Shown: positions 26,070 through 34,827 of the stretch, piece by piece
Numbering within the stretch: the stretch's first letter is position 1
How the letters are laid out: each line of letters starts with the position of its first letter
Assembly: GCA_963702765.1 (NCBI GenBank)
Contig: CAVPEB010000026.1
Coordinates: 1 to 64,000 of the forward strand
DNA: 64,000 bases
Reading direction: 5' to 3'
Source: DATMNR01 sp963702765
Lineage (GTDB): Bacteria > Chloroflexota > Ktedonobacteria > Ktedonobacterales > Ktedonobacteraceae
The notes under the pieces: generated by a model
The model's input: only the letters and a program-made list of their open reading frames with translations
The model's database searches: none
What the model was told of the DNA's origin: nothing
Program-made: the position numbers and the translations under genes

Positions 26070-28670
26070 ATGCTAATACCCCTCTCATGGTTAAAAGAAT
26101 ACGTAGACCTGAATCTGCCGACAAAACAACTGGCGGAGCGACTTACACTTGCAGGCCTCGAAGTGGAAAACATAGAAAACTCTGCCGACTGGTGGGACCC
26201 CGAGCTTATCATTGTAGGTCAAATCACAGCCGTGAAAGCTCATCCCAACGCCGACAGATTAGTGCTAGTCGACATCGATTACGGCGCGTCACAGACAGAA
26301 CAAGTTGTCACAGGAGCGCCTAACCTGTTTCAATACAAAGACCAGCAACCTTTGCCCGTTCTCAAGGTAGCCTTTGCTCGTGCTGGCGCTATATTGATCG
26401 ATGCATATAGTGAAGAGCGGCCCCGGCCTAAAAAGAAGCTTAAGCCCTCGAAGATTCGCGGTATCCCATCAAATGGCATGGTATGTTCTGAGCGAGAGCT
26501 AGGCCTCAGTGAAGAACATGAAGGCATCTTGATCCTGGCGGAAGACGCCCCAACAGGCATGCCTCTACGTGACTATCTTGGCGATGAAGTGTTGGTGCTT
26601 GGCCTGACTGTCGATATGGCCCGCTGTCTCAGCGTGATCGGCGTAGCGCGTGAAGTGTCTGCTTTGACGAATGCCGAATTACATCTTCCGCCCGATGAAC
26701 TGCACTCCAGTAATGGATATGCTGGGGCGAATATGAAGGATGCGCAGGACTACGTGGCCGTAGAAATCGAAGACCCTGATCTATGCAATCGCTACACAGC
26801 TATGTTGGTCAGAGACGTCCAAATCGGTGAGTCACCCAGATGGATGCAAGATCGATTGTTAAAGGCTGGCATGCGTCCTATCAGCAATGTCGTGGATATC
26901 ACCAACTACGTCATGCTCGAGTGGGGACAGCCCTTGCATGCATTCGACTACGACCTGCTTGTCGAACGAGCCAAAAAGCTGGTAGTTCTAAACCAACTAT
27001 TATCGTTCGTCGCGCGAAACAAGGTGAGAAGATGACCACCCTCGATGGGGTTGACCGCGAATATGATGATTCCATGCTGTTAATCACGGATTTGCTTGGT
27101 CCCGTTGCCATTGGTGGTGTCATGGGTGGCGCCGAAACTGAAGTGCATGATGGCACTCGCAATGTGCTGTTAGAAGCAGCGACATTCGATGGCATCAACA
27201 ATCGTCATACTTCACAAAAGCTGAAGTTGCATAGTGAGGCCAGCCATCGCTTCACACGAGGAGTGCCTGCTACGCTCAATCCTATTGCCAATCGGCGTGC
27301 TGCAAATCTAATGCACGACTATGCGAACGGTCGTATAGTCCCCGGTATGGTAGACAACTACCCTGTGCCGCAAGCTGAGCGTATTGTTTATACAACTGAG
27401 AGTGACATGCATCGCATTCTTGGCATGGATGTCACCCTGCCCGAAATTGCTGCTGGACTGCAACGCCTGGATTTCGTTACCGAAGAAGTCTCAACTCTTC
27501 CTGCTCCGCCTGAAGAACTGGGTAATGGCGCGTTCGGTTTACGCGTAACACCTGGAGAACCTCTCTTGCGCTGTGTCGCTCCCTGGCATCGACTAGATAT
27601 TGAGGTGCCTGCTGATCTGACAGAAGAACTTGCCCGCATCATCGGATATGAACATATAGATACCACGTTGATGGATGATGTGTTGCCACCTCAGCGTCGC
27701 AATCACAAACTAGAAACTGAAGAGAATATACGTGATATCCTTGTTGGCTGTGGCCTTCAGGAAACCATCAGCTACTCGCTAACTACAGTGGAAAACCATG
27801 ATAAATTAAATCCAGGTAAAAAATCTGCTGCCGAATTGAATATTCCCTTTGTTACTCTCTTGAATCCGCTTTCGGTGAAGCGAAATGTCATGCGTCGCTC
27901 GATGCAGGTAAGCGCCCTTGAGAACCTGGCCTATAATCATCGTTATACTAAGCGTTACGCTGTTTTCGAGATTGGCAGGGTTTATTGGCCCGAGAATGGT
28001 GATGGTATACGTCCCCAAGAAGATTCTACGTCTGTGCATCTTATTGACTGGCCCACGACGCCCTTCCAGCGTCTTCCCAGATCCAGTCGGAGCCGAGAAC
28101 TTCGACTTCTTCGACCTGAAGGGCATTATCGACACTATATTGCAGCGCCTGGGATATGCGGAGAGCGACATCGAATATATCGCTGTGCGCGATAATCCAA
28201 CATACACCGGAACTTGTGCATCGTTGAAACTGCAAGGAGCCTCTCTTGGTATTATGGGTGAGATTGATCCACAGGTATTACTCAACTTCGAGATCCCTAC
28301 AGACTCGCGAGTTTATGCCGCAGAAATGCACCTGAAGCCTCTCATCAAACCAGGCTGGCAATTGCAACCAATGACTCCTATCAGCAACTATCAACCTGTA
28401 GTTGAGGACCTGGCTTTCGTCGTCGCGGAAGAGATACCAGCTGCACAGGTACTCGATGCTGTCCGTAAAGGCGGCGGTTCATTGCTCACCAAAGTGGAAC
28501 TCTTCGACATCTATCGTGGCCCACAAATTGCACCCGGGCATAAATCGCTTGCCTACAACCTCACCTACGAGAGCACCGAAAAACCTCTCACCGAAAAGCA
28601 AATAGTCGACATCCGCAATCGAATCATCCGCCGAGTTGCCGAATCAACCAACGGTAAGCTACGTGAATAA
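26070..28670 (+). pseudogene. pheT: Phenylalanyl-tRNA synthetase beta subunit, two frameshifts (possibly sequence error)
   Basis: Starts MLIPLSWLKEYVDLNLPTKQ at 26070. The N-terminal tRNA-binding (EMAP/OB) domain, the B3/B4 editing region (SNVVDITNYVMLEWGQPLHAFD), the B5 domain, the class II-like core and the C-terminal FDX-ACB anticodon-binding domain (VEDLAFVVAEEIPAAQV...) are all present, giving about 865 residues, a normal length. The frame breaks at about 26985 (in an A run) and again at about 28045-28060. Each needs one base to restore VERAKKAG...KPTIIVRRAKQGE and TGPRRPSSVFPDPVGAENF. Because pheT is essential and everything else is well conserved, sequence error is as likely as real disruption, unless the archaeal-like pair downstream substitutes. 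Confidence 0.85.
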
Positions 28671-28696
28671 TATGTAGTACCTTGTCAACAAATTTT

Positions 28697-28805
28697 GGAG
28701 TGCAGAGGGCGAAGTCCTTTGCCGGGGTGTGGGGTGTCCCCACAAAACTTTCTTTTACTTTTCGCCTCCTCACGTCCTGTCGGCGGAGAACGAAGAGGCG
28801 GAAAG
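28697..28805 (+). repeat. Structured intergenic repeat R6
   Basis: TGGAGTGCAGAGGGCGAAGT, CCTTTGCCGGGG, GTGGGGTGTCCCC, then a variant terminal hairpin TTTCGCCTC...GAGGCGGAAA with a longer loop. Stem sequence differs from R1-R5 but pairing is kept. Confidence 0.8.
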
Positions 28806-28886
28806 GCATGTATCCCCAAGGCAAGTCATAGAGACATAACACTCTATTCAAATAGATAAACAAAAAAGTAGATAGAGAGTTCACAC

Positions 28887-30428
28887 ATGCAAAACCAGCA
28901 AGACATAGTCCTCAGTGACAACGAAATACACATGCTCAAATCCCTCTCGGAGAGAACCAGAGAAACCGCCCTGCAAGTCGAAGATCTCATCGAAGGCAGC
29001 CAACTCACCTACGCACAGGGTCTCTCCGCCATAGGCTATCTCTGCGCCAAAAGTCTTGCCGAAACCGTCGAAATAGGCACCGAACACGCATGGATACTCA
29101 GGAAACTGGGGCAAGAGTATGAAGAAATAGGTTTACCAGAAAAGCGCCTCTGGGAGCACCTCGTCTCCACTGGCTCGCTCGCCCTCCAGCAAGTCAACGA
29201 ATTCCTCCCACCATCAGAAGCCAAATTCACTATTGGCATGTACCTTAACACATTTAAGAAATCGGGCTTGATCGCCTTCTCCGAAGGCAGAATCACTCCT
29301 CTGCAACAGGCTCTTCCAACCCCTATCGAAAACCTTCAACGTTATTTGACACATGTAAAAAAAACATCAGAGCATGATCTACAGAATTTGGCAGAAGAAG
29401 AGGCAATCAAACGCAAACTGGTTGAAGATAAACCCATTGTGATACTGGGTTATCGTTTAACCAATCTTGGACAACAGCAAGCCTTGCTATATACAAATGC
29501 TCACATGCAGTCTATGGTCAGCAACATCACACGCGAAATGCTTATCAATGGTGAGTGGCGCCATAAAAACTTCCGCCCATTAAGTGTCGTCGCGCCTCCT
29601 GAGATTCGTCTTGAATTACAACATCCCTTGCCCCGTTTCCTGACCTATTTACGCAGTTCTCTTGTTGCAGCGGGCTTTCACGAAGTAACCAGCCCCATTC
29701 TCGAAACGCAATTCTGGAACCTGAATGCCATATTTATGCAAAAATATCATCCAGTGCGCAGCTCTAAGCATCTTTTATCAATTGATAGAATCACTTTGCC
29801 GCCTGACTCCGAGGAAAGAGAGTCTGCTACGCGAACCTTCCAAAGGCAATTTAGCAGAGAATATGAAGGGAATGGTACATCGGGTTCGCGTGGTTGGGGC
29901 ACATCAGAAGGCTTTAGCAATGACAAGGTTGTGATTAGGAGCCACAGTACGCCAGTCACTGTAAGACAATTGGCGTACACAAAGCAGCTCCCTGCACATC
30001 TGTTTGGATTTTCGCGCTGCTGCCGTGCGCGACCTGAAAAGCCAGAATTTCTCCAGATGGATGTGCTCATTGCCGATGAAGGACTGAATGCGCGCACACT
30101 GATGGGTGCCATAAAACATGTCTGCATGGCGATTTTCCCGCAGGCAGTAGATATTCAAGTCCAGGCTGCATACTTCCCCTTTGCCGAGATTTCTGTCAAT
30201 ATTTGGGTAGTTTATGTCGATGGCACAATTCATGAGGTTGGATCCAGTGGCTTAATGCGTCCAGAATCGGCTGCAACATTAGGTATCCCAAGCCGTGTCG
30301 CACTCATCGGTTTCAATGTGAACACTCTTGCTCGTATCTTGAGCAATAATGCCAATGCTATCAACCCCAACAGTATCGGTTTTGAAGCATTTAATGAAAC
30401 GGAGATCCCCCTGCATGCCAAACATTGA
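28887..30428 (+). CDS. Archaeal/eukaryotic-type PheRS alpha-like protein with degenerate catalytic motifs
   Basis: 513 residues. The N-terminus (about 1-180) has winged-helix features as in archaeal/eukaryotic PheS (LSDNEIHMLKSLSERTRET, LWEHLVSTGSLALQQVNEF), unlike the coiled coil of bacterial PheS. The core starts at WRHKNFRPLSVVAPPE and HPLPRFLTYLRSSLVAAGF, matching archaeal PheS motif 1 (ILETQFWNLNAIF). Motif 2 is altered: the family H-L-P-E-F-H-Q-x-E-G reads EKPEFLQMDV. Motif 3, normally G-x-G-x-E-R, reads GFNVNTLAR at 475-483, so the ATP-binding Arg is missing. Other pieces (AAYFPFAEISVN, EVGSSGLMRPE) are kept. It overlaps the beta-like gene by 14 bases. Probably not a working synthetase; a regulatory or other ligand-binding role is inferred. 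Confidence 0.8.
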   Translation: MQNQQDIVLSDNEIHMLKSLSERTRETALQVEDLIEGSQLTYAQGLSAIGYLCAKSLAETVEIGTEHAWILRKLGQEYEEIGLPEKRLWEHLVSTGSLALQQVNEFLPPSEAKFTIGMYLNTFKKSGLIAFSEGRITPLQQALPTPIENLQRYLTHVKKTSEHDLQNLAEEEAIKRKLVEDKPIVILGYRLTNLGQQQALLYTNAHMQSMVSNITREMLINGEWRHKNFRPLSVVAPPEIRLELQHPLPRFLTYLRSSLVAAGFHEVTSPILETQFWNLNAIFMQKYHPVRSSKHLLSIDRITLPPDSEERESATRTFQRQFSREYEGNGTSGSRGWGTSEGFSNDKVVIRSHSTPVTVRQLAYTKQLPAHLFGFSRCCRARPEKPEFLQMDVLIADEGLNARTLMGAIKHVCMAIFPQAVDIQVQAAYFPFAEISVNIWVVYVDGTIHEVGSSGLMRPESAATLGIPSRVALIGFNVNTLARILSNNANAINPNSIGFEAFNETEIPLHAKH

Positions 30429-32088
30429 TTTTGATCGTAATATAGTACATACTCGAATGCCGCAAACCCTGAACTCGCCGGATTTCAAACATCGATTACT
30501 CAGTGTAAAAGCCTATCTTGATTATGAAGATGAACATACAGTGCGCGTGAATTTTCTTGACACGCTCCGTCCTGAACTCTGGTGTATAGATGGACTGGCT
30601 CGTCACCTTGAGTCATCATCTGAACGAATCTATGGTTTGCATCTAGTCGAAAGCCTGCCTCGAATTTCTGTACAATTCGACTCTCTTCCACCTGATACAC
30701 AAGCTTGGGTGCTCTATGCCCAGGTTAGTCCTGGTCAAGAGCCGCTCGATGATGCATATTTCTTGAAAAAAGTACGTGACCAAATTGGTTTTGGCAGCTT
30801 CCACAACATTAATGTCACGCTGCTTCCCGGTAGACAGCACACTCTCTCCATCGAAACACCAATCGATGACGAAAGCGAAGCGCCAACCAACCGCATGGGC
30901 CAATCTATCATACCCACCTTCGATGTATCGGCCTCCGAACTTTCCGCTACAATTGAAACACCAATCGCAGGCGAAGATGAATCCCCAACATCTCGTAGGG
31001 GCCGATTTATCGCGCCCACCGCCGATTTATCGGCCCCCGATTTACCCCCATTACTCCTGGAAAGAGGCATCAACACAGTCGTAATCACGACCATCGATCA
31101 ACGCATAGGTGCCTGGCTCTTCTTCACACTTCTGAGTAATTATCTTGATAGAGGCTACAAAGTCGATGGTTTTGCAACATCCTTAGATTCTCAGGATGAG
31201 AAGGAGATAGTTGCAAAGTGGAGCCCCTTTATCATAAGTGATCAACAAATTCTAAAGACGCTTGGTTTTGAGCCAGATCCATCTCGATTTCGAGCAGCCT
31301 TAGAAAGCATGCACTATCAAGTACAATATGCTCAGGATGTGCAATCATGGCATATCTCACCACCTATCTTTCGTTTCGACATTATCCACACGGTCGATAT
31401 TTTAGAAGATTACTTGGTTGCAACGTATTACGAGGAGGCTAAACCAGTATCCCTTCAATCTATATCCACTATTGGCTCCCAAACCCTACGTAGTGAATTA
31501 GAAGATCGCTTAATACATTACATGCAGGTATACGGCGCTCATCAGACTATAGGATTGCTACTCGACTCATATGAGAACATTGTTGATCGTACACTCAACG
31601 ATACTCCAGAGCGACTTATTCGTCTCGTCAACGCAGTCAACAAGAACCGCGAATACACTATTGATAGCAGTCTACCAGCGCTCCTTAGAAATGCAGTCCA
31701 TCCATCCGCACCCAATCCTCCGACCACTATCTATCTCTTCACAGAAACGTTATTCCTTGATGAGCAGAATGTCGCCCACTCGCGTTGGAAAATGGGTATA
31801 TTGCATATAGGAACCGATCATCCATTTAATAATGCGCATACTCTGCTTGATGCTCTCTGCTATCACCTACATCTTGACTATGTGCTCACCCGGGGAAACA
31901 ATCCATCCCTCATCCCGGGTCGACAGATGAAAATTTTCGTCGATGACACCATCGTTGGACAATTTGGAGAACTTCATCCCGAAGTCCTGACACGCTGGGA
32001 ACTCTTCTATCCTGCCAGCTTTATCGAACTCGATCTGGACGCCATTGCCGAAATGTGGGTTGGAGAAATATCAGAAGCTAGTCAATGA
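30415..32088 (+). CDS. Archaeal-type PheRS beta-like protein with tandem-repeat linker
   Basis: 557 residues, about the length of archaeal PheT. The ATG at 30415 has CGGAGA upstream and lies inside the end of the alpha-like gene. The N-terminal NFLDTLRPELWCIDGLARHL corresponds to the archaeal N-x-x-R-P-D-L-x-S-V-E-G-I-A-R element. A B5-like segment (ISPPIFRFDIIHTVDILEDY) and a C-terminal core (GQFGELHPEVLTRWELF) are also present. Where the editing domain would be expected there is a linker of two 34-residue repeats (146-213) starting IETPIDDESEAPTN and IETPIAGEDESPTS. The second repeat carries the palindromic element GTAGGGGCCGATTTATCG in frame. Partner of the alpha-like protein; function unknown. 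Confidence 0.78.
   Translation: MPNIDFDRNIVHTRMPQTLNSPDFKHRLLSVKAYLDYEDEHTVRVNFLDTLRPELWCIDGLARHLESSSERIYGLHLVESLPRISVQFDSLPPDTQAWVLYAQVSPGQEPLDDAYFLKKVRDQIGFGSFHNINVTLLPGRQHTLSIETPIDDESEAPTNRMGQSIIPTFDVSASELSATIETPIAGEDESPTSRRGRFIAPTADLSAPDLPPLLLERGINTVVITTIDQRIGAWLFFTLLSNYLDRGYKVDGFATSLDSQDEKEIVAKWSPFIISDQQILKTLGFEPDPSRFRAALESMHYQVQYAQDVQSWHISPPIFRFDIIHTVDILEDYLVATYYEEAKPVSLQSISTIGSQTLRSELEDRLIHYMQVYGAHQTIGLLLDSYENIVDRTLNDTPERLIRLVNAVNKNREYTIDSSLPALLRNAVHPSAPNPPTTIYLFTETLFLDEQNVAHSRWKMGILHIGTDHPFNNAHTLLDALCYHLHLDYVLTRGNNPSLIPGRQMKIFVDDTIVGQFGELHPEVLTRWELFYPASFIELDLDAIAEMWVGEISEASQ
30995..31040 (+). repeat. Palindromic GCCGATTTATCGGC-type repeat inside the beta-like gene
   Basis: GTAGGGGCCGATTTATCG and CGCCGATTTATCGGCCCC occur back to back within coding sequence, translating as part of the linker. 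A related intergenic copy lies at 37332-37380 and a short one at 51128-51155. Confidence 0.65.
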
Positions 32089-32095
32089 AATAATC

Positions 32096-32134
32096 GGGAG
32101 TGCGGGGGGCGCAACTTTCTGCCGAGATTTGGAA
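32096..32134 (+). repeat. Degenerate repeat R7
   Basis: CGGGAGTGCGGGGGGCGCAA then CTTTCTGCCGAGATTTGG, a decayed start of the repeat family, 8 bases after the beta-like gene and before R8. Confidence 0.6.
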
Positions 32135-32170
32135 TATCTCCTAACTTCAAATTCCACATTACTACACCGA

Positions 32171-32264
32171 CGGGAGTGCAGAGGGCCGCAGCCCTCTGCC
32201 GGGGTTTGGGGTGTCCCCAAAAACTCACTATTCTTTTCGCCACCGCAGGTGGCGAAAAGAATAG
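32171..32264 (+). repeat. Structured repeat R8, terminal hairpin carries the next start codon
   Basis: CGGGAGTGCAGAGGGCCGCA, hairpin GCAGAGGGC/GCCCTCTGC, GGGGTTTGGGGTGTCCCC, then a 17-bp stem CTATTCTTTTCGCCACC with GGTGGCGAAAAGAATAG (32228-32244 and 32248-32264). The stem sequence differs from R1/R5 but pairs perfectly. GTG 32249, the likely start of the glycosyltransferase, lies in its 3' arm. Confidence 0.85.
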
Positions 32265-33417
32265 CCCTCTATTGGCATAATGGCCGCAGCCTTGGCCATA
32301 CCGTACGCAGCGCCACCCTTGGACAGGCCCTCATTACACACATACCGACAAGCATAGTCGTAGGCATAACAGGCGCATCAAAAGGTTTTGAACTACTGCC
32401 TCCTGCCATGGATCTTGTCAAAATTCCATCCTACCTGACCTATGACAGTAGCGAAGGTGTGTGTACAACCCCTGTACTCCCGGTAGCAAAGGAACAATTT
32501 CATCACATCCGCGAAAACTTGATCTCAACTTTCGTAAACGACTTTCAACCTCACGCACTCATAGTGGACTTTCATCCTGAAGGGAAAAACGGTGAATTGA
32601 TACCAACAGTTCTCAACTCGCCAAAAACCCACAAAATCCTTGGTTTACGGGGTATCCTCGGTAGCACCGCATGAAATTAATCGCGACTTTTTTAACCCAC
32701 GCCTCGTTTCTTTTATGCAAGAAAACTTCTCCTCCATCCATATCTACATTGATCAACAAGTCTTCCGCCTGGAGGATTACTATGCCATCCCAGTCTCATT
32801 GAGTGCCATGTTCAAGTACACAGGCTATGTTACACGTCCAACAGTATTGACCAGAGCCGAAGCGCGAGCATCACTGGGTCTTCAGCCAGATGTTCGTATC
32901 ATCGTCATCAGTTTCGGTGGAGGGCAGGGAACTGAACCAATCTGGCAGGCAATACTGCGCAGCCTCTCCCAGATGCAAAAACAATTCGACTATGCCTATC
33001 TTTCTGCTGGACCTTATCTTGAAGCTGGTGCATTTGAACGTTTGCAATCCCAGGTTTCACATCATCCTAACTGGAAATGGACCAGGCTACTCAATCCCTT
33101 AACCCCCTGGATAAAAGCAAGTAACTTATTCATTGGTTCAGGAGGATACAACTCCCTGGCCGAAATCATAGCCACAGGCGCGAACTCTCTCATTATCCCA
33201 CGCCAACTCAACGAACGTGAACAGGAGATACATGCCACAAAGTTATCCAGCATTGAATATCCTTCGTATAGCCAGACTGGATACAATCCTCAATCATGAT
33301 CTAAGCTTATTGTTAGAAATGTGCCTGAAAGAACCCTATCCCCAAAACCACACAATAACAATTGCAACCAACGGAGCCCAGCATAGCGCCCAGCTAGTAG
33401 AAGCATTAATCGCGTAG
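32249..33417 (+). pseudogene. Glycosyltransferase, GT28/COG4671-like, two frameshifts
   Basis: Starts at GTG 32249 (MAKRIALYWHNGRSLGHTVR), inside repeat R8. The first frame runs to 32674 with a nucleotide-sugar transferase N-domain (RSATLGQALITHIPTSIVVG). The second, from about 32655 to 33250, continues with EINRDFFNPRLVSFMQENF, a C-domain strand VIISFGGGQG-like motif (IIVISFGGGQGTEPIW), and the donor-binding loop FIGSGGYNSLAEIIATG. The third ends at 33417 (LDTILNHDLSLLLEMCLK). Two single-base changes restore about 390 residues. The G-S-G-G-Y-N-S-L-x-E motif is that of MurG/UGT-like enzymes. Donor and acceptor are unknown. It overlaps the end of the convergent WYL gene by 12 bases. Confidence 0.75.
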
Positions 33418-34398
33418 GGAGCTCCTATTCCTCTTCTCACTACGTTTTGCCAACTGCATAATCTCCCGCGCGACCATGCGCAATGCCGCGTGGAGTTCCA
33501 TTGGTTCCCTTATAATCAGTGGACAACGCAGGTTGACCAGGAAATGCGCCATCCAACTGAGATCCTGCGTATAGCAACTCATCACTACGCCATTCTCACC
33601 TTGCTCCAGCATCGCCATGGTTAGCGGTATTTGACGCTCAGCCTCCTCCAATGTTATCTCAAGCAAAACCTCAACTTTCCATGTTCCTGGCATACTCGCG
33701 ATGGAACGCCTGAGATGGTCGAGGCTATTGAAATCAGGAGGGCGCGTAAAAGTCTCTTCAAGTAGATCTGCTTCGAGAACACGATCCAGGCGGAACGTTC
33801 GTAGATCCTTCCGTAAGTGACAATAGGCGACTGTATACCATAAACCGGCATGGAAGATGAGACCATAGGAGTCTATAGCACGCTCTGTCTCCTCTGCTTG
33901 ACCCGATTGATAGCGCATCCACACACGCTTCTCCTGTTGAGTAGCAATGCTTAAGGTTAATACTACCGAACTTTCCGGTGAGGAGTTATACCGATCAGTT
34001 GAAATGCTATCGAGTACAAGTGTCTCTTGTACGGCCTGCACTCGCTCACGTAGCGCTTCTGGTAGCACACGATCTATCTTGGCAAGAGCCCCTTCGACGG
34101 CGGGGGCAGCAATTGTTAACCCCAGTCGCTTTGCGATCAGGAGTCCCAGCGTAAGCGCCAAAGCCTCATCTTCGGTAAGCATCAATGGTGGCAATTTAAA
34201 TCCACGCATCAGGCGATAATTGCCGTATCGACCACGCTCAGCCTCAATGGGTATACCTAAATCTTGCAACATTGTGATATACCTGCGTACGCTGCGCACA
34301 TCCACTTCAAGGCGTTCTGCAAGCCTTGGTCCGCTCATCTGGCGATGCGCTTGCAGCAACTCGAGTACTGTCAGAACACGCGTGGTAGGATGATACAT
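33406..34398 (-). CDS. WYL-domain transcriptional regulator (YafY family)
   Basis: 330 residues from ATG 34398 (AAGGAAACATGAG upstream); the frame is open much further upstream but without coding character. An N-terminal HTH_11 domain (TTRVLTVLELLQAHRQMSG...RLAERLEVDVRSVRRYI) is followed by GRYGNYRLMRGFKLPPLMLT, a WYL domain (about 140-250, with DSYGLIFHAGLWYTVAYCH) and a WCX C-terminal extension (about 260-320). WYL proteins respond to nucleic-acid or nucleotide ligands and often control DNA-damage or defence genes. It is divergent from the small gene at 34522, which lies 123 bases away and may be its target. Confidence 0.9.
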   Translation of the reverse strand: MYHPTTRVLTVLELLQAHRQMSGPRLAERLEVDVRSVRRYITMLQDLGIPIEAERGRYGNYRLMRGFKLPPLMLTEDEALALTLGLLIAKRLGLTIAAPAVEGALAKIDRVLPEALRERVQAVQETLVLDSISTDRYNSSPESSVVLTLSIATQQEKRVWMRYQSGQAEETERAIDSYGLIFHAGLWYTVAYCHLRKDLRTFRLDRVLEADLLEETFTRPPDFNSLDHLRRSIASMPGTWKVEVLLEITLEEAERQIPLTMAMLEQGENGVVMSCYTQDLSWMAHFLVNLRCPLIIREPMELHAALRMVAREIMQLAKRSEKRNRSSLRD

Positions 34399-34521
34399 CT
34401 CATGTTTCCTTTTTCGAATTTTTGAAAATTTGCCTCTAATGAGGACCAATTCTATCCTCTTATCAGAGTATACTTTAGATAGATGAAAAAGACAAACCAG
34501 TACCAAAAAGGAGAGAGCTAG

Positions 34522-34755
34522 ATGATACCCCATCCTGATGTCTATGAAAAGTTGGTTGCTTCTCGTCATGCTCAAATTCGAAACGAAATAAAGCAAGTCC
34601 GTATGCTGGCTCGTATGAGGCAGCGACCAACACTCGTACGGCGTACTATTGGTAGTCTTGGTAGAGTAATGATTGTATTGGGCTCTTATATGCAGAGAAC
34701 AGGTCAACAGAACGATAATGTCCTAACATTGAATGTTGATACAACCAATCCTTGA
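34522..34755 (+). CDS. Small basic hypothetical protein divergent from the WYL regulator
   Basis: 77 residues. The ATG at 34522 has AAAAAGGAGAGAG directly upstream, a strong ribosome site. It is helical and Arg-rich in the first two thirds (RHAQIRNEIKQVRMLARMRQ) with a mildly hydrophobic segment (GSLGRVMIVLGSYMQ) that could be a membrane-associated helix, and a polar tail. No family recognised. Its position opposite the WYL gene suggests it is controlled by that protein. Confidence 0.65.
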   Translation: MIPHPDVYEKLVASRHAQIRNEIKQVRMLARMRQRPTLVRRTIGSLGRVMIVLGSYMQRTGQQNDNVLTLNVDTTNP

Positions 34756-34827
34756 TAATTACTCATAAAATGCGCTATGCTGTGTTCGAGAGAGGCTTTC
34801 AAAGGAGGATCAGGAAAGGAGGCAAAT

